From: a virus
Reading direction: 5' to 3' (one strand)
Length of the DNA stretch: 64,000 nucleotides
IMG/VR virus record: IMGVR_UViG_3300044692_000046
Coordinates: 1 to 64,000 of that record
Part shown: positions 39,101 through 47,253 of the stretch, piece after piece
How positions within the stretch are numbered: the stretch's first letter is position 1
How the letters are laid out: the number at the start of each line of letters is the position of its first letter
Translations under genes and position numbers: made by a program
The notes under the pieces: generated by a model
Told to the model about the DNA's origin: nothing
Seen by the model: the letters and a program-made list of their open reading frames with translations, nothing else
The model's database searches: none

Positions 39101-39258
39101 TGATCCAACTCGTACTGCCGGCCGCGCGAGACGGTGAAGTCCAGCAGCCGGTCGGTCAGGTCCGTCCAGGTCGGCGTGCCCGCGGCCGGGTCATTCGGGT
39201 TGATGTTGAATGCGACCTTGCACCACAGCAGCGGCCAGTTCGGGTTCGGGGAAGACAT
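36175..39258 (-). CDS. Tail protein with LamG-like domain, copy 1, 1027 aa
   Basis: Longer paralogue of the gene at 33649. Same N-terminus (SPNPNWPLLWCKVAFN, RGRQYELDQVQAG, FYPNVVPYRRL), two carbohydrate-binding-like modules instead of one (FQGTKSLAWTV and a second near LTSGQQYTFSCGVRQTA), a LamG-like segment (NGQVAHVSLWNSALP) and the shared C-terminal block (TPKWTLGEQETPYEADVAFS, DRATVKRRTSAF). The extra about 190 residues are the added module. It directly follows the tape measure gene, as tail-tip proteins do. Confidence 0.82.
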   Translation of the reverse strand: MSSPNPNWPLLWCKVAFNINPNDPAAGTPTWTDLTDRLLDFTVSRGRQYELDQVQAGEFTATLRDSDEQLNPANTASPFYPNVVPYRRLALAAMWPPGNTAAGGPNLLNSSAVAPGPYDPSFESYTAVPSWIVTFATTPNVSSAQAFQGTKSLAWTVTGGSGEQVTGWNLLCVPGEQYTISAYVYQTAGNTTAIFINGGAGGTNTTATTTWTRLSVTFTATSTAHQVYVGSTAPSLSGSMWLDAIQMETGSSASTWSSIGPVIYPIFAGFVERWPSTWNHQGTYGICQITAVDALGVLSQATLDSELSNQIEALAPTYYWPLWEPQGSQAFANTTLAGQPPLSVYTGPFGAGNGLVAGDSALPIPGDNGGVRVTFAPGNNTNASQMDCQILNAGPVGTSGSTGIQAIPANPAVSWSATLIVWAGANLPTDSRKGTTQTLATLVCPPQGSNQAQPLTIGVTGTNVLWQQDPSFEGQSSGATPTYLGSLLIGAMTVTNTQHLYGANSAQFPIGAGSGLQGVLITAFGLTSGQQYTFSCGVRQTAANTMLLGAAADSGIPPASWLANSSGMTSVNTWVTMTVSFTANGTSQNMWVYSSAPANNSTVYIDGMQVEAGPAASAFTTNYGNAFVTYEGPGGQTLTAMETGTNDADGKMRMFVAQVIQDPAGNTTVSLQVDNTQNASATASTASLGGQLPAGASIVQVGGQSTLGLTGQTWNGQVAHVSLWNSALPSGAIGNIYSAGQIGWGPYTFFTEKSGARVSRWLGYVFTGTTAVDAGQSVQDVSPVQRANYALDALNGVVLGEGGLLYADKAGTVTFKARTARFQTATPKWTLGEQETPYEADVAFSEDPTQVYNDITISRVGGQALPAYASSYLNFQSGINSSDNFYGGTVCHVTDGPSMLAYGDRQLTAEVNTASDSETVDHANYLLSRYKQPLRRLDTLTISAGGKPTAWSVVLGMELNDRATVKRRTSAFTDIDDYFIEKLDVSVNFAAGEWDLSVQASPADLQQAWLLNDPVFGVLGSTTKLGW

Positions 39259-39276
39259 CCAGCCCTCCCCGAACCG

Positions 39277-42200
39277 CTACGACAGCATGGTCCCCGACTT
39301 GGCGGAGTTACGCCGCTTGTGCTGCTGCACTAGGGCCGCCAGGTTCGGGTACACCGCCTTAGCGAAGGTCTTGCCGTCAAGGTCGAAGTACAGCGTCACC
39401 GGCCCCGAGTTCGCGCCGGACGTTGCCGCGCTGTTCGCGCCGACCGCCAGCGACGCCGTGTTCACCGCCAGCGTCCCAGTCTGCGTGCCGATACCGACTG
39501 GGCCAGCCGCGCCGGCCGCCGCCACCTGGAGCGTGGGGCTGCCGAACCCAGCCATCGCCGTGTTGGCGAGCGCCTTGGCCTGGTCGGACACGGTCCCACT
39601 CATCGACTTGAGGCCGTTCACGAGACCCTGCGCGATGTTCTGACCAAACGAGTGGAACACCTTCGACGGACTGGAGATGCCGAGGGCTTTCATGAACCCG
39701 CTACCGATGGAGCCCGCGAAGTCCTTGACCCACTTCACCACCGTGTCGGCCATCGCCTTCAAGCCGTTCAACAGCCCGGTGATGATGTTCTTCCCGAAGT
39801 TCACCGCATCAGAGACCAACTGGTTCCAGAGCTTGGAGATCTGCCCCGGCAGCCCGCTCACCACCGACACGACCTTGCCAGGCAAGGAGGTGAAGAAACT
39901 GACCACGTCGTTCCACAGCTTCTTGACCTCTGCGATCGCGCCGTTGTACAGGTCGGTGAAGAACTTCGCGATCTTGCCTGGCATCGACGACACCCACGTG
40001 ATGGCCTTGTTCAGGCCAGCCACGAACGTGCTGTACAGGTCGTCCCAGGTCTTCGACACCCAACTCGTCACGCCGTTGTAGGTGTCGACCGCGAACTTCT
40101 CGATCTTCCCTGGCAGGGAGGTCACCCAGTTGATGACCTTCGTGCCACCCTGAACAAAGAAGTTGTACACGTCCGACCAGGTCTGCTTGACCAGCCGCAC
40201 GACCTCATGCCAGTTGTCGACGAAGAACTTCTCAATCCTCGCCGGCAACGACTTCACGAAGTTGACAACCTTCGTGGCGCCCTGCACCCAGATCCGGTAG
40301 CCCTCATCCCACAGGTGGGTGATCGCATTCCAGATCTTGACAGGCATCTCAATGAACTGCTTGACGATCCACCCGAGCGCGTAGCCGATCGCGAATCCCA
40401 GCTTCTTGAGCCCGGCGTCGAAGATCTTCGGAAGCTGCTCGATCCCCTTGAGGACGTTGCCCGGCAGCGCCTTCACGAAGCCGATGAACTTGTCGAACGC
40501 GGCGCCCGCCTTCTTCGGCAACCCCTCGACCCACTTGATGGCCGCCGAGATCGCTCCGCCGATGGCGTGCACGGCGTCCCAGAAGATCGCCTTGATGTCC
40601 TTCCACAAGGCGGAGAAGAACTTGCTGACCTGCTTCCAGTGGGTGACCAGCAAGATCACGATCGCTATCAGGGCGGCGATCGCCAAGATGATCAAGCCGA
40701 CGGGGTTGGCGTCCATCGCGATGTTCAAGATCCACTGGGCGACGGCCGCTGCCTTCTCCGCGATCGCAGAGGCGACCACGGCGACCTTCTCAGCCACCCA
40801 CGCGGCGGCGGTCTTCACTGCCTGGGCCGCCTGCAATACCAGCGACTTGGTGACGCTGCCGATGGCCATCGCAGCCTGCTTTGCCCCGGAGGCGATCGTG
40901 CTGAACAGGGAGCCGAGCTTGTTGGCGACGGTGGCCTCCTTGACCACCTTTTCGTTCTCGACCACCGCGTCCGAGACGCCCTTGAAGCCCTTGATGAGAC
41001 TGGAGGTGGTGGACACCGCTGACTTGCCGATATCCACCATGCCCTTGACGAACGACATGGTGGTCTTGCCGGCCCATGTCACCACCGCGATCGACAGCAC
41101 CCCGGCGATCACGCCCGCCAGCACCTTGAGGGTGCCGGTGTTCTTCTCCGCCCATTTCATGGCGTCGATCAGCGGCGGGATCAGCTTCGTGCCGAGCTGG
41201 ATGCCAGCCTTCTCCGCTACCTCACGCAACTGGGCGAGCTGGAAGTTGAAGGTCTTCTGCACCTCGGCGAAGCCGGAGACGCTCTTGTTGCCCTTGTTGT
41301 AGGCGTTGATCGTGTTGTTGACGTTGTGCTCCATGCCAACAAATCCGTCGGAGCCCAGTTGCAGGGCGAGCTGGAGGCCGTTGGCGCCGCCCAGCATGTT
41401 CTTGAGTTCCTGCTGGTAGGTCTTGGCCTGCGGGGTGCCGTTCTTCAGTTCCTGTGAAAAGCCCTTGGCCTTGTTGTTCATGGCCACGAACTGCTGCACC
41501 AGTGCCGCCTGGTCGGCCGGCAGACCCTTCAGTTCCAGCCGGTAGTCCGCGAGCGTGATCTTTCCGTCGGCGTAGGACTGCGCGACCTGCTTCGCCGCGT
41601 TCGGCAGCTTCGACAGGGCGACCTGGGCGTCCTGCGCTGCAGCGGCGGATTGGTTGAACGCGTTCAGCAGGACCAGGCCGCTCGGCCCCATGTGCTGCAG
41701 CACAGCCCGTGATAGGTCGAGGACCGTGCCCGACAGGCCCTTCTGCCCAAGCTGCTGGGACACATCGGTAGCGCTGATCCCCAGTTGCGCCATCGTGTTC
41801 ACGGCGACGTTCGACGGCGCTTCCAGCGACCGGATCGTGAACGCCATCTGCTGGGTGGCTTCCTGCGCCGACACACCGTGATCGGTCAAGGTGGCCAGCA
41901 CGCCGGTCATGTCGCCGAGCTTGATGCCCGCCGAGGCCGCCAGCGCCTGCACAGTGGACAGGCTCGACGCGAAGTCCTGGAAGGTGGTCTTACCCTCGGA
42001 CACGGCCGCGATGTACGTGTTCACCACACGGGTCGAGTCGCTGGCCTTGAGGTTGTAGTCCCGCAACGCGGTCGTCACCGCGTCCGCGACCACTGACAGG
42101 TCGGCGTTCTCGGACTTGGCGCCCTTCGCCGCCGCGGTCAGCACCGTCAGCCCCTGCGCGCCGTGGAAGCCCGCCGACTCGATGGTGTACAGGCCCTGCG

Positions 42201-42525
42201 CGAGCTGCTTGGTGGACGTGCCGGTAGCCACGGCGATGTCCAGCACGCCCTTGGACACCTGCGCCAGCGCCTTCGTGGACTCGCCGGCGCTGGTGACCAG
42301 TCGAGTCATGTTGGCCTGGAAGTCGCCGGCCATCTTGACGCTGACGACCGCGACTCCGGCTGCTGCGGCGACTGTCGCTCCGCCCAGCTTCGACAGGGCC
42401 CCGCTGACGCCGCCCATCTTCGAGATGAAGGACTCGCCGGTCTTGCTGGCGTCGTTGAAACCCTTCGTCAGCGGGTCGGAGACGGTGCGCAGGGTGATGA
42501 ACAGGTCCGCGATCTCGGAGGCCAC
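39277..42525 (-). CDS. Tape measure protein, 1082 aa
   Basis: Determines tail length and occupies the tail tube. Long helical N-terminal region with phage tape-measure TP901-like features (GVSGALSKLGGATVAAAAG, LAQGLYTIESAGFHGAQGLT), hydrophobic membrane-like stretches around residues 470-490 and 620-640 (LIILAIAALIAIVILLVTHW), then repeats of a W-x-SLPGKI-x-F unit between about 760 and 930 (e.g. WVTSLPGKIEKF, WVSSMPGKIAKF, FFTSLPGKVVSV). GTG start. About 1080 residues predict a tail of very roughly 160 nm by the usual 0.15 nm per residue rule. Confidence 0.9.
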   Translation of the reverse strand: MASEIADLFITLRTVSDPLTKGFNDASKTGESFISKMGGVSGALSKLGGATVAAAAGVAVVSVKMAGDFQANMTRLVTSAGESTKALAQVSKGVLDIAVATGTSTKQLAQGLYTIESAGFHGAQGLTVLTAAAKGAKSENADLSVVADAVTTALRDYNLKASDSTRVVNTYIAAVSEGKTTFQDFASSLSTVQALAASAGIKLGDMTGVLATLTDHGVSAQEATQQMAFTIRSLEAPSNVAVNTMAQLGISATDVSQQLGQKGLSGTVLDLSRAVLQHMGPSGLVLLNAFNQSAAAAQDAQVALSKLPNAAKQVAQSYADGKITLADYRLELKGLPADQAALVQQFVAMNNKAKGFSQELKNGTPQAKTYQQELKNMLGGANGLQLALQLGSDGFVGMEHNVNNTINAYNKGNKSVSGFAEVQKTFNFQLAQLREVAEKAGIQLGTKLIPPLIDAMKWAEKNTGTLKVLAGVIAGVLSIAVVTWAGKTTMSFVKGMVDIGKSAVSTTSSLIKGFKGVSDAVVENEKVVKEATVANKLGSLFSTIASGAKQAAMAIGSVTKSLVLQAAQAVKTAAAWVAEKVAVVASAIAEKAAAVAQWILNIAMDANPVGLIILAIAALIAIVILLVTHWKQVSKFFSALWKDIKAIFWDAVHAIGGAISAAIKWVEGLPKKAGAAFDKFIGFVKALPGNVLKGIEQLPKIFDAGLKKLGFAIGYALGWIVKQFIEMPVKIWNAITHLWDEGYRIWVQGATKVVNFVKSLPARIEKFFVDNWHEVVRLVKQTWSDVYNFFVQGGTKVINWVTSLPGKIEKFAVDTYNGVTSWVSKTWDDLYSTFVAGLNKAITWVSSMPGKIAKFFTDLYNGAIAEVKKLWNDVVSFFTSLPGKVVSVVSGLPGQISKLWNQLVSDAVNFGKNIITGLLNGLKAMADTVVKWVKDFAGSIGSGFMKALGISSPSKVFHSFGQNIAQGLVNGLKSMSGTVSDQAKALANTAMAGFGSPTLQVAAAGAAGPVGIGTQTGTLAVNTASLAVGANSAATSGANSGPVTLYFDLDGKTFAKAVYPNLAALVQQHKRRNSAKSGTMLS

Positions 42526-42574
42526 AACAACCTCCCCGATCCGGCGTCAGGGGTCGGGAAGGTCGCGTGCGGTG

Positions 42575-43039
42575 TCAGGCGAAGCGGGCCCAGGCCTCGC
42601 CGTACATCGCCTTGTAGATCTGCGGTGCCGCGATCGTGCCCACGAACAGGCCCGCAGGTCTCAGGAACGGGAACTTGGCGCCGTTGCGCAGACCCTTCGC
42701 CTCCAGGTACCAGCCGACCAGCGACGCGTTCGTCTTGCTGTACGGGGCGCGCCTGCCGACAGCCGTGCCTATCAGGCACTCCCAGCCAGTGGGGATACGC
42801 TTCACGATCGACCGGTCGAGTGACGCCCGCAGCGTTCCCGAGATCATCGCCGGTCCGTTCCCCGGGTGCGCCGGTGTGGGCGTGCCCCGGGCGTGCCGAC
42901 CGTTGCCGGCGTTGATGCGGGCCTGCTTCACGATGGCGTTCGCGACCGGCTCCAGTGCTGCGCGGGAGCGGCGGCCCGACTCTGCGGCCACCTTCGAGAA
43001 CACCATCTCCAGCACGCCAGGGCGTAGTTCGGTGGCCAC
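42575..43039 (-). CDS. HK97 gp10-like or minor tail protein, 154 aa
   Basis: Contains AVGRRAPYSKTNASLVGWYL and FPFLRPAGLF, resembling the C-terminal pattern of HK97 gp10-like tail-completion proteins (pFLrPA). The position, between the tail chaperone and tape measure, is unusual for gp10, so identity is tentative. GTG start. Confidence 0.55.
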   Translation of the reverse strand: MATELRPGVLEMVFSKVAAESGRRSRAALEPVANAIVKQARINAGNGRHARGTPTPAHPGNGPAMISGTLRASLDRSIVKRIPTGWECLIGTAVGRRAPYSKTNASLVGWYLEAKGLRNGAKFPFLRPAGLFVGTIAAPQIYKAMYGEAWARFA

Positions 43040-43043
43040 GGCC

Positions 43044-43282
43044 TCACCCCTTGCTGGCCTTCTTTACTGCGGAGTCCTCGGCCTGACGGCGGGCCAGCAG
43101 CATGTCCCAGCAGTACTGCACCACGTAGACCGGAGTCTGGCGCAGCTCCCAGAACGTCCAGCCCATCTCCCGCATCAGTTCGAAGTCGCGCAACTCATCC
43201 GGTGGCGGCCCGGACGACCACGTGCCCTCGTAGATGGACTCGGCGGGCCAGAGCACATCGTTGAGGTACGGGGAGTCCGGGC
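43044..43282 (-). CDS. Tail assembly chaperone, frameshift extension (gpT-like)
   Basis: No good start of its own. The frame lies -1 to the upstream chaperone and continues right across that gene's stop: NP then QLGPDSPYLNDVLWPAES. It encodes MREMGWTFWELRQTPVYVVQ and ends in a basic tail. Siphophages generally make a G-GT pair by programmed -1 frameshifting just before the tape measure gene. The end of the first frame reads AAC CCC AGC TAG, where the run of four C bases could allow the slip. Confidence 0.65.
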
Positions 43283-43678
43283 CTAGCTGGGGTTCACGAC
43301 GTCCGTGATCGCCTTGATCATCGCCTGCTGGATCTCCATGGGCAGCTTCCGCACGCTCGCTGGGGTCGCCGGCAGCGGCAGGGGGCGCTGGTCGTCGGAG
43401 TCGTCGGTGGCGTCGTACACGTGCCACGCCTTGACCAGCGGCGCGAGGATCCCGTACGACGCTTCCGTCATCTGGGTGACGTCGGGCTCCCCATTAGCGC
43501 CCGTCGGCACGTCGCTGGCGGTCAGTTCGTCTAGCGGCACCAGTCGGGGGTTCTTCATGACGACGTGCACGAGGTCGCCCGGCTCCGACAGCTCCTCGAA
43601 GTTGAGGGTGATCACCCGGTTGGCGTATCCGGCCACGGTTGTTCTCCTTGCGGTGAGGGACTGAGTGATGGACGCCAA
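43283..43678 (-). CDS. Tail assembly chaperone (gpG-like), 131 aa
   Basis: Small acidic protein directly after the tail tube gene: VITLNFEELSEPGDLVHVVM, VPLDELTASDVPTG, then a helical end PMEIQQAMIKAITDVVNP. TTG start at 43678. Size, charge and place between tail tube and tape measure identify it. A -1 shift near its stop would fuse it to the 43044-43282 frame, giving about 209 residues. Confidence 0.75.
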   Translation of the reverse strand: MASITQSLTARRTTVAGYANRVITLNFEELSEPGDLVHVVMKNPRLVPLDELTASDVPTGANGEPDVTQMTEASYGILAPLVKAWHVYDATDDSDDQRPLPLPATPASVRKLPMEIQQAMIKAITDVVNPS

Positions 43679-43681
43679 CCG

Positions 43682-44854
43682 TCAGTAACTGGTCGACTGG
43701 AAGTTGTTCAGCGTCGCCTGAACCGCGCCGCCGTCAGTGCTGTTGTAGATGCCGGAGATGGAGTAGTCGGCCTGGACGTAGCCCTGGCCGAGATCGCGCT
43801 TGCCCTTGTACCAGCCGGACTTGCTCATCGTGAACGACAGCTTGTTGCCGCCGAACGCGATCGGCTGGGCCAACGACGCCACGAGCGGCTGCTGCGACCA
43901 CTGCGCGAACAGGTTCAGATCGAGCTGGTTCTCGAAGATGGCCTTGAAAGTTCCATCGCAATCCAACGTCCCGGCGAAGATCTCGCGCGGGATCTGCACG
44001 CCGTTACTGGTGTGCAGAGCTTCCACGGCCCGCTTGATGGTCAGGTCGAGGGTCAGGCCGCGGGTGGAGGCGGTGCCGGCCTGAGTCTGCGTCCACTCCC
44101 AGCCCAGCATCGGCTGATCCTGCGTGTAGGTCTCCGACACGGTGGTCTGCACCGCGCCGGGGAACGCGGTCAGGTCAGCGGTGAGGCTGACGCCCGCCTT
44201 CGGGTCGATCTTGACCTGGAGCTGGCTCATCTTCGCCCCGACGTACCCGAGGTACTGGAGGGTGTCGTAGACGGTCAGCGAGTAGGTGGGCCAGGTCTGG
44301 CCCGGCGACTGCTTGAACAGGTGCGTGGACTGGCTGATCACCGTGCACGTCGGCGCGGTGTGCGCGTACTGGAGCGTGGTCCCGCCGTTCGGGTTCGACG
44401 TGCTGGTCAGCGGGATCGTGTACGGGCCGGCACCCGACGGGGACCCGGTGACCGCGTACTCGGTGTTCGCACCGCCCGTGTCCTGAATCTGAATCGTGGA
44501 ACCGGCGGTGATGGACGCAGTGGTCTGGATGGAGTTCGCGCCAGCCGTCGACGACGTGGACAGGGTGGTGGACACGCCGGCGGTCACCGTGTCAGGGCCG
44601 ATGATGCCGCGCAGCCAGTGCCCGGTCAGCAGCGGGTAGGCGAGCACGTCGATCGACCAGGTGGCCTGCTGCACACCCGGGTACAACCCTTGCAATGTCG
44701 TGTCGTTGCCCCGGATGCTCTCGTCCTTGATGCTCTCCGTGACGTCTTCGAAGTCGCCCTTCGTGAAGGGGACAGCGATCACGGGGCTCTGGTAGGTGTT
44801 CGGCGTCGTCTCCTTGGCGATGCCGAGGGTGGACAGGTGGGAGAGCTGAGTCAC
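43682..44854 (-). CDS. Major tail (tube) protein, 390 aa
   Basis: Virion tail tube subunit. Starts QLSHLSTLGIAKETTPNTY and has the typical KGDFEDVTESIKDESIRG region. An inserted, probably Ig-like beta domain at about 90-170 is rich in Ser/Thr (TTLSTSSTAGANSIQTTASI). The C-terminus (YVQADYSISGIYN) returns to tube-type strands. GTGA overlap with the upstream small gene. Followed by the chaperone pair and tape measure, the fixed siphovirus order. Confidence 0.85.
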   Translation of the reverse strand: MTQLSHLSTLGIAKETTPNTYQSPVIAVPFTKGDFEDVTESIKDESIRGNDTTLQGLYPGVQQATWSIDVLAYPLLTGHWLRGIIGPDTVTAGVSTTLSTSSTAGANSIQTTASITAGSTIQIQDTGGANTEYAVTGSPSGAGPYTIPLTSTSNPNGGTTLQYAHTAPTCTVISQSTHLFKQSPGQTWPTYSLTVYDTLQYLGYVGAKMSQLQVKIDPKAGVSLTADLTAFPGAVQTTVSETYTQDQPMLGWEWTQTQAGTASTRGLTLDLTIKRAVEALHTSNGVQIPREIFAGTLDCDGTFKAIFENQLDLNLFAQWSQQPLVASLAQPIAFGGNKLSFTMSKSGWYKGKRDLGQGYVQADYSISGIYNSTDGGAVQATLNNFQSTSY

Positions 44855-45135
44855 GGCGCCGGCTCCTCATCGGTCGCGGCCGACGCGCGGCCAGGCTTGC
44901 GGGGTGGCTTGCTGGGGCCCGCGCCCGTCCCCGGTCCCTCGGCGGAGTCAGGCGCGGGCGGCTCGGGGGTGGGGTTGTCGGCGGGTTCGAACCCGGCGAT
45001 CGGGACCGGCCAGTCGACCTCGCCGCCCGGCGGCACCTCCACCGCGGCGAACACCTCGCCGGTGTCGGGGTCCCGGGTCTCCATCAGGTCGACCGGCCAC
45101 GGGTTGGGGTTGCGTTGCCGCACGGCGTCCTCCAA
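44851..45135 (-). CDS. Pro-rich small structural protein, 94 aa
   Basis: Function not recognised. Short folded part (GEVFAAVEVPPGGEVDWPVP) then a disordered Pro/Glu tail (PTPEPPAPDSAEGPGTG, KPPRKPGRAS). Immediately upstream of, and coupled to, the tail tube gene. Similar short Pro-rich proteins are seen in actinophage head-tail regions. Confidence 0.6.
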   Translation of the reverse strand: MEDAVRQRNPNPWPVDLMETRDPDTGEVFAAVEVPPGGEVDWPVPIAGFEPADNPTPEPPAPDSAEGPGTGAGPSKPPRKPGRASAATDEEPAP

Positions 45136-45200
45136 GGCATGCCGAAGAACCCGCCGTGGCGGGCAAGGGGGGTTAGCGGGGTGGGTGAGGGACGCTGCGG

Positions 45201-45719
45201 TCAGGTGACGATCTCGGGGTCGTCCGCGCTGTAGGTGACGCTCGCGGTGAGGATCCCGGCCGGAATGTCCACCTCTGGGTCGCCGTATTGGACGTCGATC
45301 TCCGCCCGGCCGTCCGCCTCGGCGACCGACAAGAACCGACCGCCGTGAGTGTGGTCGTCGCGAAACGCTCGGATCCGCAGCAGCAGATCCTCGACCGCGT
45401 TGTCCAACGCCTGCTGTTCCTGCTCGGCGATGTCAACCGCCTGTGTCGTGGAGCCGATCTTCCAGTACAGCTTCAGTCGGAAGTCGTGCGAGTTGCGGAC
45501 CCGCTGCATCGCCACGCGGTGGCTCTGGAGCCGTGCCCTGGTGACGTAGATGCGGTTGACGGTGGTCTTCGAGGTGCGCGGCACGTACGCCTGCACCACA
45601 TCCCACAGGCCACCCTGCGCCACGACAAGCGCCGGCAGCGTCTGCCCCGTCGTGCCCGATGTGATGGCTGCTCCGGACAGCCAGTCCGCTTCACGCTGCA
45701 CCGCGTCCGCAGAGCTCAC
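45201..45719 (-). CDS. Head-tail connector/tail completion protein, 172 aa
   Basis: N-terminal ADAVQREADWLSGA, central QSHRVAMQRVRNSHDFRLKLYWK and late helical EQQALDNAVEDLLLRIRAF, then a strand-rich end (ILTASVTYSADDPEIV). Size and position just upstream of the tail tube fit a tail terminator or neck protein. GTGA overlap with the NUMOD3-repeat gene. Confidence 0.6.
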   Translation of the reverse strand: MSSADAVQREADWLSGAAITSGTTGQTLPALVVAQGGLWDVVQAYVPRTSKTTVNRIYVTRARLQSHRVAMQRVRNSHDFRLKLYWKIGSTTQAVDIAEQEQQALDNAVEDLLLRIRAFRDDHTHGGRFLSVAEADGRAEIDVQYGDPEVDIPAGILTASVTYSADDPEIVT

Positions 45720-46231
45720 TTCGCCGCCCTCCCCCGAACCACAGGACGGTGATGGCGGTGCCCGAGCACCTGCTCGCGGTGCCGCCGATGCCGGTTGCGG
45801 TGCTGGTCGATCGTCCGGTGGCGCGTGTCCAGCTTCGCCACCGCCGAGCGCACCGCGGCCTTCCGGCCGTGATGACGCGAGGCTGTTGGATGCTTGGCCT
45901 TCGCGTGTCGGGCCACCGCCGCGCGGTGCTGGATTGACCCGGACCGGTGCCGGCCCTTCAACGCCTTCGAGATCTTCGCCTTCGTGGCCGCCGACAGCTT
46001 GTGCCCGACGTGATGCCTACCGCGCAACGCCGCCGAGATCTTCGCCTTGGTCGCGGCGCTTAGCCGGTGGCCTTTGTGGTGCCGGCCGCGCAGAGCCTTC
46101 GAAATCTTCGCGCGGGCCGCCGCCGACATCGGATGGCCCTTGTGGGGGCGCTTCTTGCCCTTCATCCGCGCGGACATCTTCGCCCGCGCCACCGCGGACA
46201 GGTGGTAGCCCTTGCGGTGCTTCCACGCCAC
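45716..46231 (-). CDS. NUMOD3-repeat basic protein without nuclease domain, 171 aa
   Basis: Four tandem units of the form KGHxLSAxxxAKISxALKGR (starts near residues 8, 32, 54 and 76; for example GHRLSAATKAKISAALRGR). This matches the NUMOD3 DNA-binding motif normally attached to HNH or GIY-YIG homing endonucleases. Here no nuclease domain exists; the rest is a His/Arg-rich tail (HRTIDQHRNRHRRHREQ). It sits in frame with neighbours by short overlaps, inside the connector block. DNA binding or packaging help is inferred. Confidence 0.7.
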   Translation of the reverse strand: MAWKHRKGYHLSAVARAKMSARMKGKKRPHKGHPMSAAARAKISKALRGRHHKGHRLSAATKAKISAALRGRHHVGHKLSAATKAKISKALKGRHRSGSIQHRAAVARHAKAKHPTASRHHGRKAAVRSAVAKLDTRHRTIDQHRNRHRRHREQVLGHRHHRPVVRGRAAK

Positions 46232-46234
46232 GGC

Positions 46235-46894
46235 TCAGCCCCGCGCGTAGTCGGCGAGCATCCCGATCGCCTCTTCCCGCAGCAGGTCCGGGTCGTGCTG
46301 GCTGGAGCCGGGCTCCAGCTCCCGCACAGCGATCGCGCCCGCCATGAACTTCGCGGCCTGCGCCAGGTCCCACGGGATCGTGGAGTAGCCGCCCGAGTAG
46401 GTGCAGACGATGGTGGTGCCGGGCGGCACGAAGGTTCCGAGCTGAAACCGGACATGCCCCGTGTCGGGCTCGTACTGGATCTGGCTGGTCACCACGTCTT
46501 GGTCGCCGGAGAACGACCGGCGCAGCAGGATCGAGGTGATGCTGCCACTCCACAGTTCTGGGTAGCGGGGAGGGAACTCCCGCACCCAGAAGTGCCGGAC
46601 CAGCAGCGTCGAGCCCAGCGACATGGCCCGCGAGAACCCGAGTTGTGAGGTGGGGTCCAGCGGCACGTACGCGTCGAGGGCGTCTTCCACGTCGAGGGCG
46701 TCGGCGCGCTGCGTCTCGACCACGTTGGTGAACGGGGCGAGCCGCCGGTCACACACCGACTCGCAGGCCCGGGTCGCCGCGTACAGCAGGTCGTTCTGCG
46801 GCTGGCCGTTGGCGTAGGTGCGGAACAGGTCCGCCAACGGCCCCTCCGTGAGCTGTGCCCACGTGCACAGCGGCGTCGGCGCGTCAGCGGGCAT
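46235..46894 (-). CDS. Head-tail connector (adaptor) protein, 219 aa
   Basis: Helical start (LADLFRTYANGQ, AATRACESVCDRRLAPF) and late helices (LAQAAKFMAGAIAVRELEPG, LREEAIGMLADYARG), with strands between. This is the HK97 gp6-like adaptor layout, and it lies two genes below the capsid. Confidence moderate because no motif is diagnostic. Confidence 0.65.
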   Translation of the reverse strand: MPADAPTPLCTWAQLTEGPLADLFRTYANGQPQNDLLYAATRACESVCDRRLAPFTNVVETQRADALDVEDALDAYVPLDPTSQLGFSRAMSLGSTLLVRHFWVREFPPRYPELWSGSITSILLRRSFSGDQDVVTSQIQYEPDTGHVRFQLGTFVPPGTTIVCTYSGGYSTIPWDLAQAAKFMAGAIAVRELEPGSSQHDPDLLREEAIGMLADYARG

Positions 46895-46897
46895 CAG

Positions 46898-47170
46898 CTA
46901 CTCCTCGACAGCGGTGCGCCGTCGGTAGGCGCGCTTCGCCGGCTTCTCCTCGGCCTGCTCGCCATCCTCGGCGTGCGTCTCCGGCTCCTGCGCCTTGCCC
47001 TTCGCCGCCTTCGGGGGCTCGTCCACCTCCGAGAACCCGCCGCCCGGGATGTCCAGCAGCGATTCGCCCAGGTCGTCGGGCACCTCGATCACGTCCCCGT
47101 TGTTCTTCCACTCGAAGACCTGCCCGCCGCGGTAGCCGCAGGAGCCCGCCTTCGCCTTCCGGATCCACAT
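46898..47170 (-). CDS. Small capsid-region protein, 90 aa
   Basis: Function not recognised. Folded N-terminus (MWIRKAKAGSCGYRGGQVFE, GDVIEVPDDLGESLLDIPGG) and a disordered Lys/Glu/Pro tail. Similar DUF-type small proteins occur just after the capsid gene in actinophages. ATG at 47170 chosen; GTG at 47182 possible. Confidence 0.6.
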   Translation of the reverse strand: MWIRKAKAGSCGYRGGQVFEWKNNGDVIEVPDDLGESLLDIPGGGFSEVDEPPKAAKGKAQEPETHAEDGEQAEEKPAKRAYRRRTAVEE

Positions 47171-47253
47171 GGGTCCGTGCACCTCTTCCTCATGGGTAGG
47201 TGGGCAGGATCCGGCCCGGCCGCGCTCTTCCACACGGCCGAGCCGGACCTGGC

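Noticed and set aside
36241-39333. Very long plus-strand open frame of about 1030 codons
   Set aside because: Antisense to the LamG tail protein; arginine-rich shadow without recognisable domain or ribosome site.
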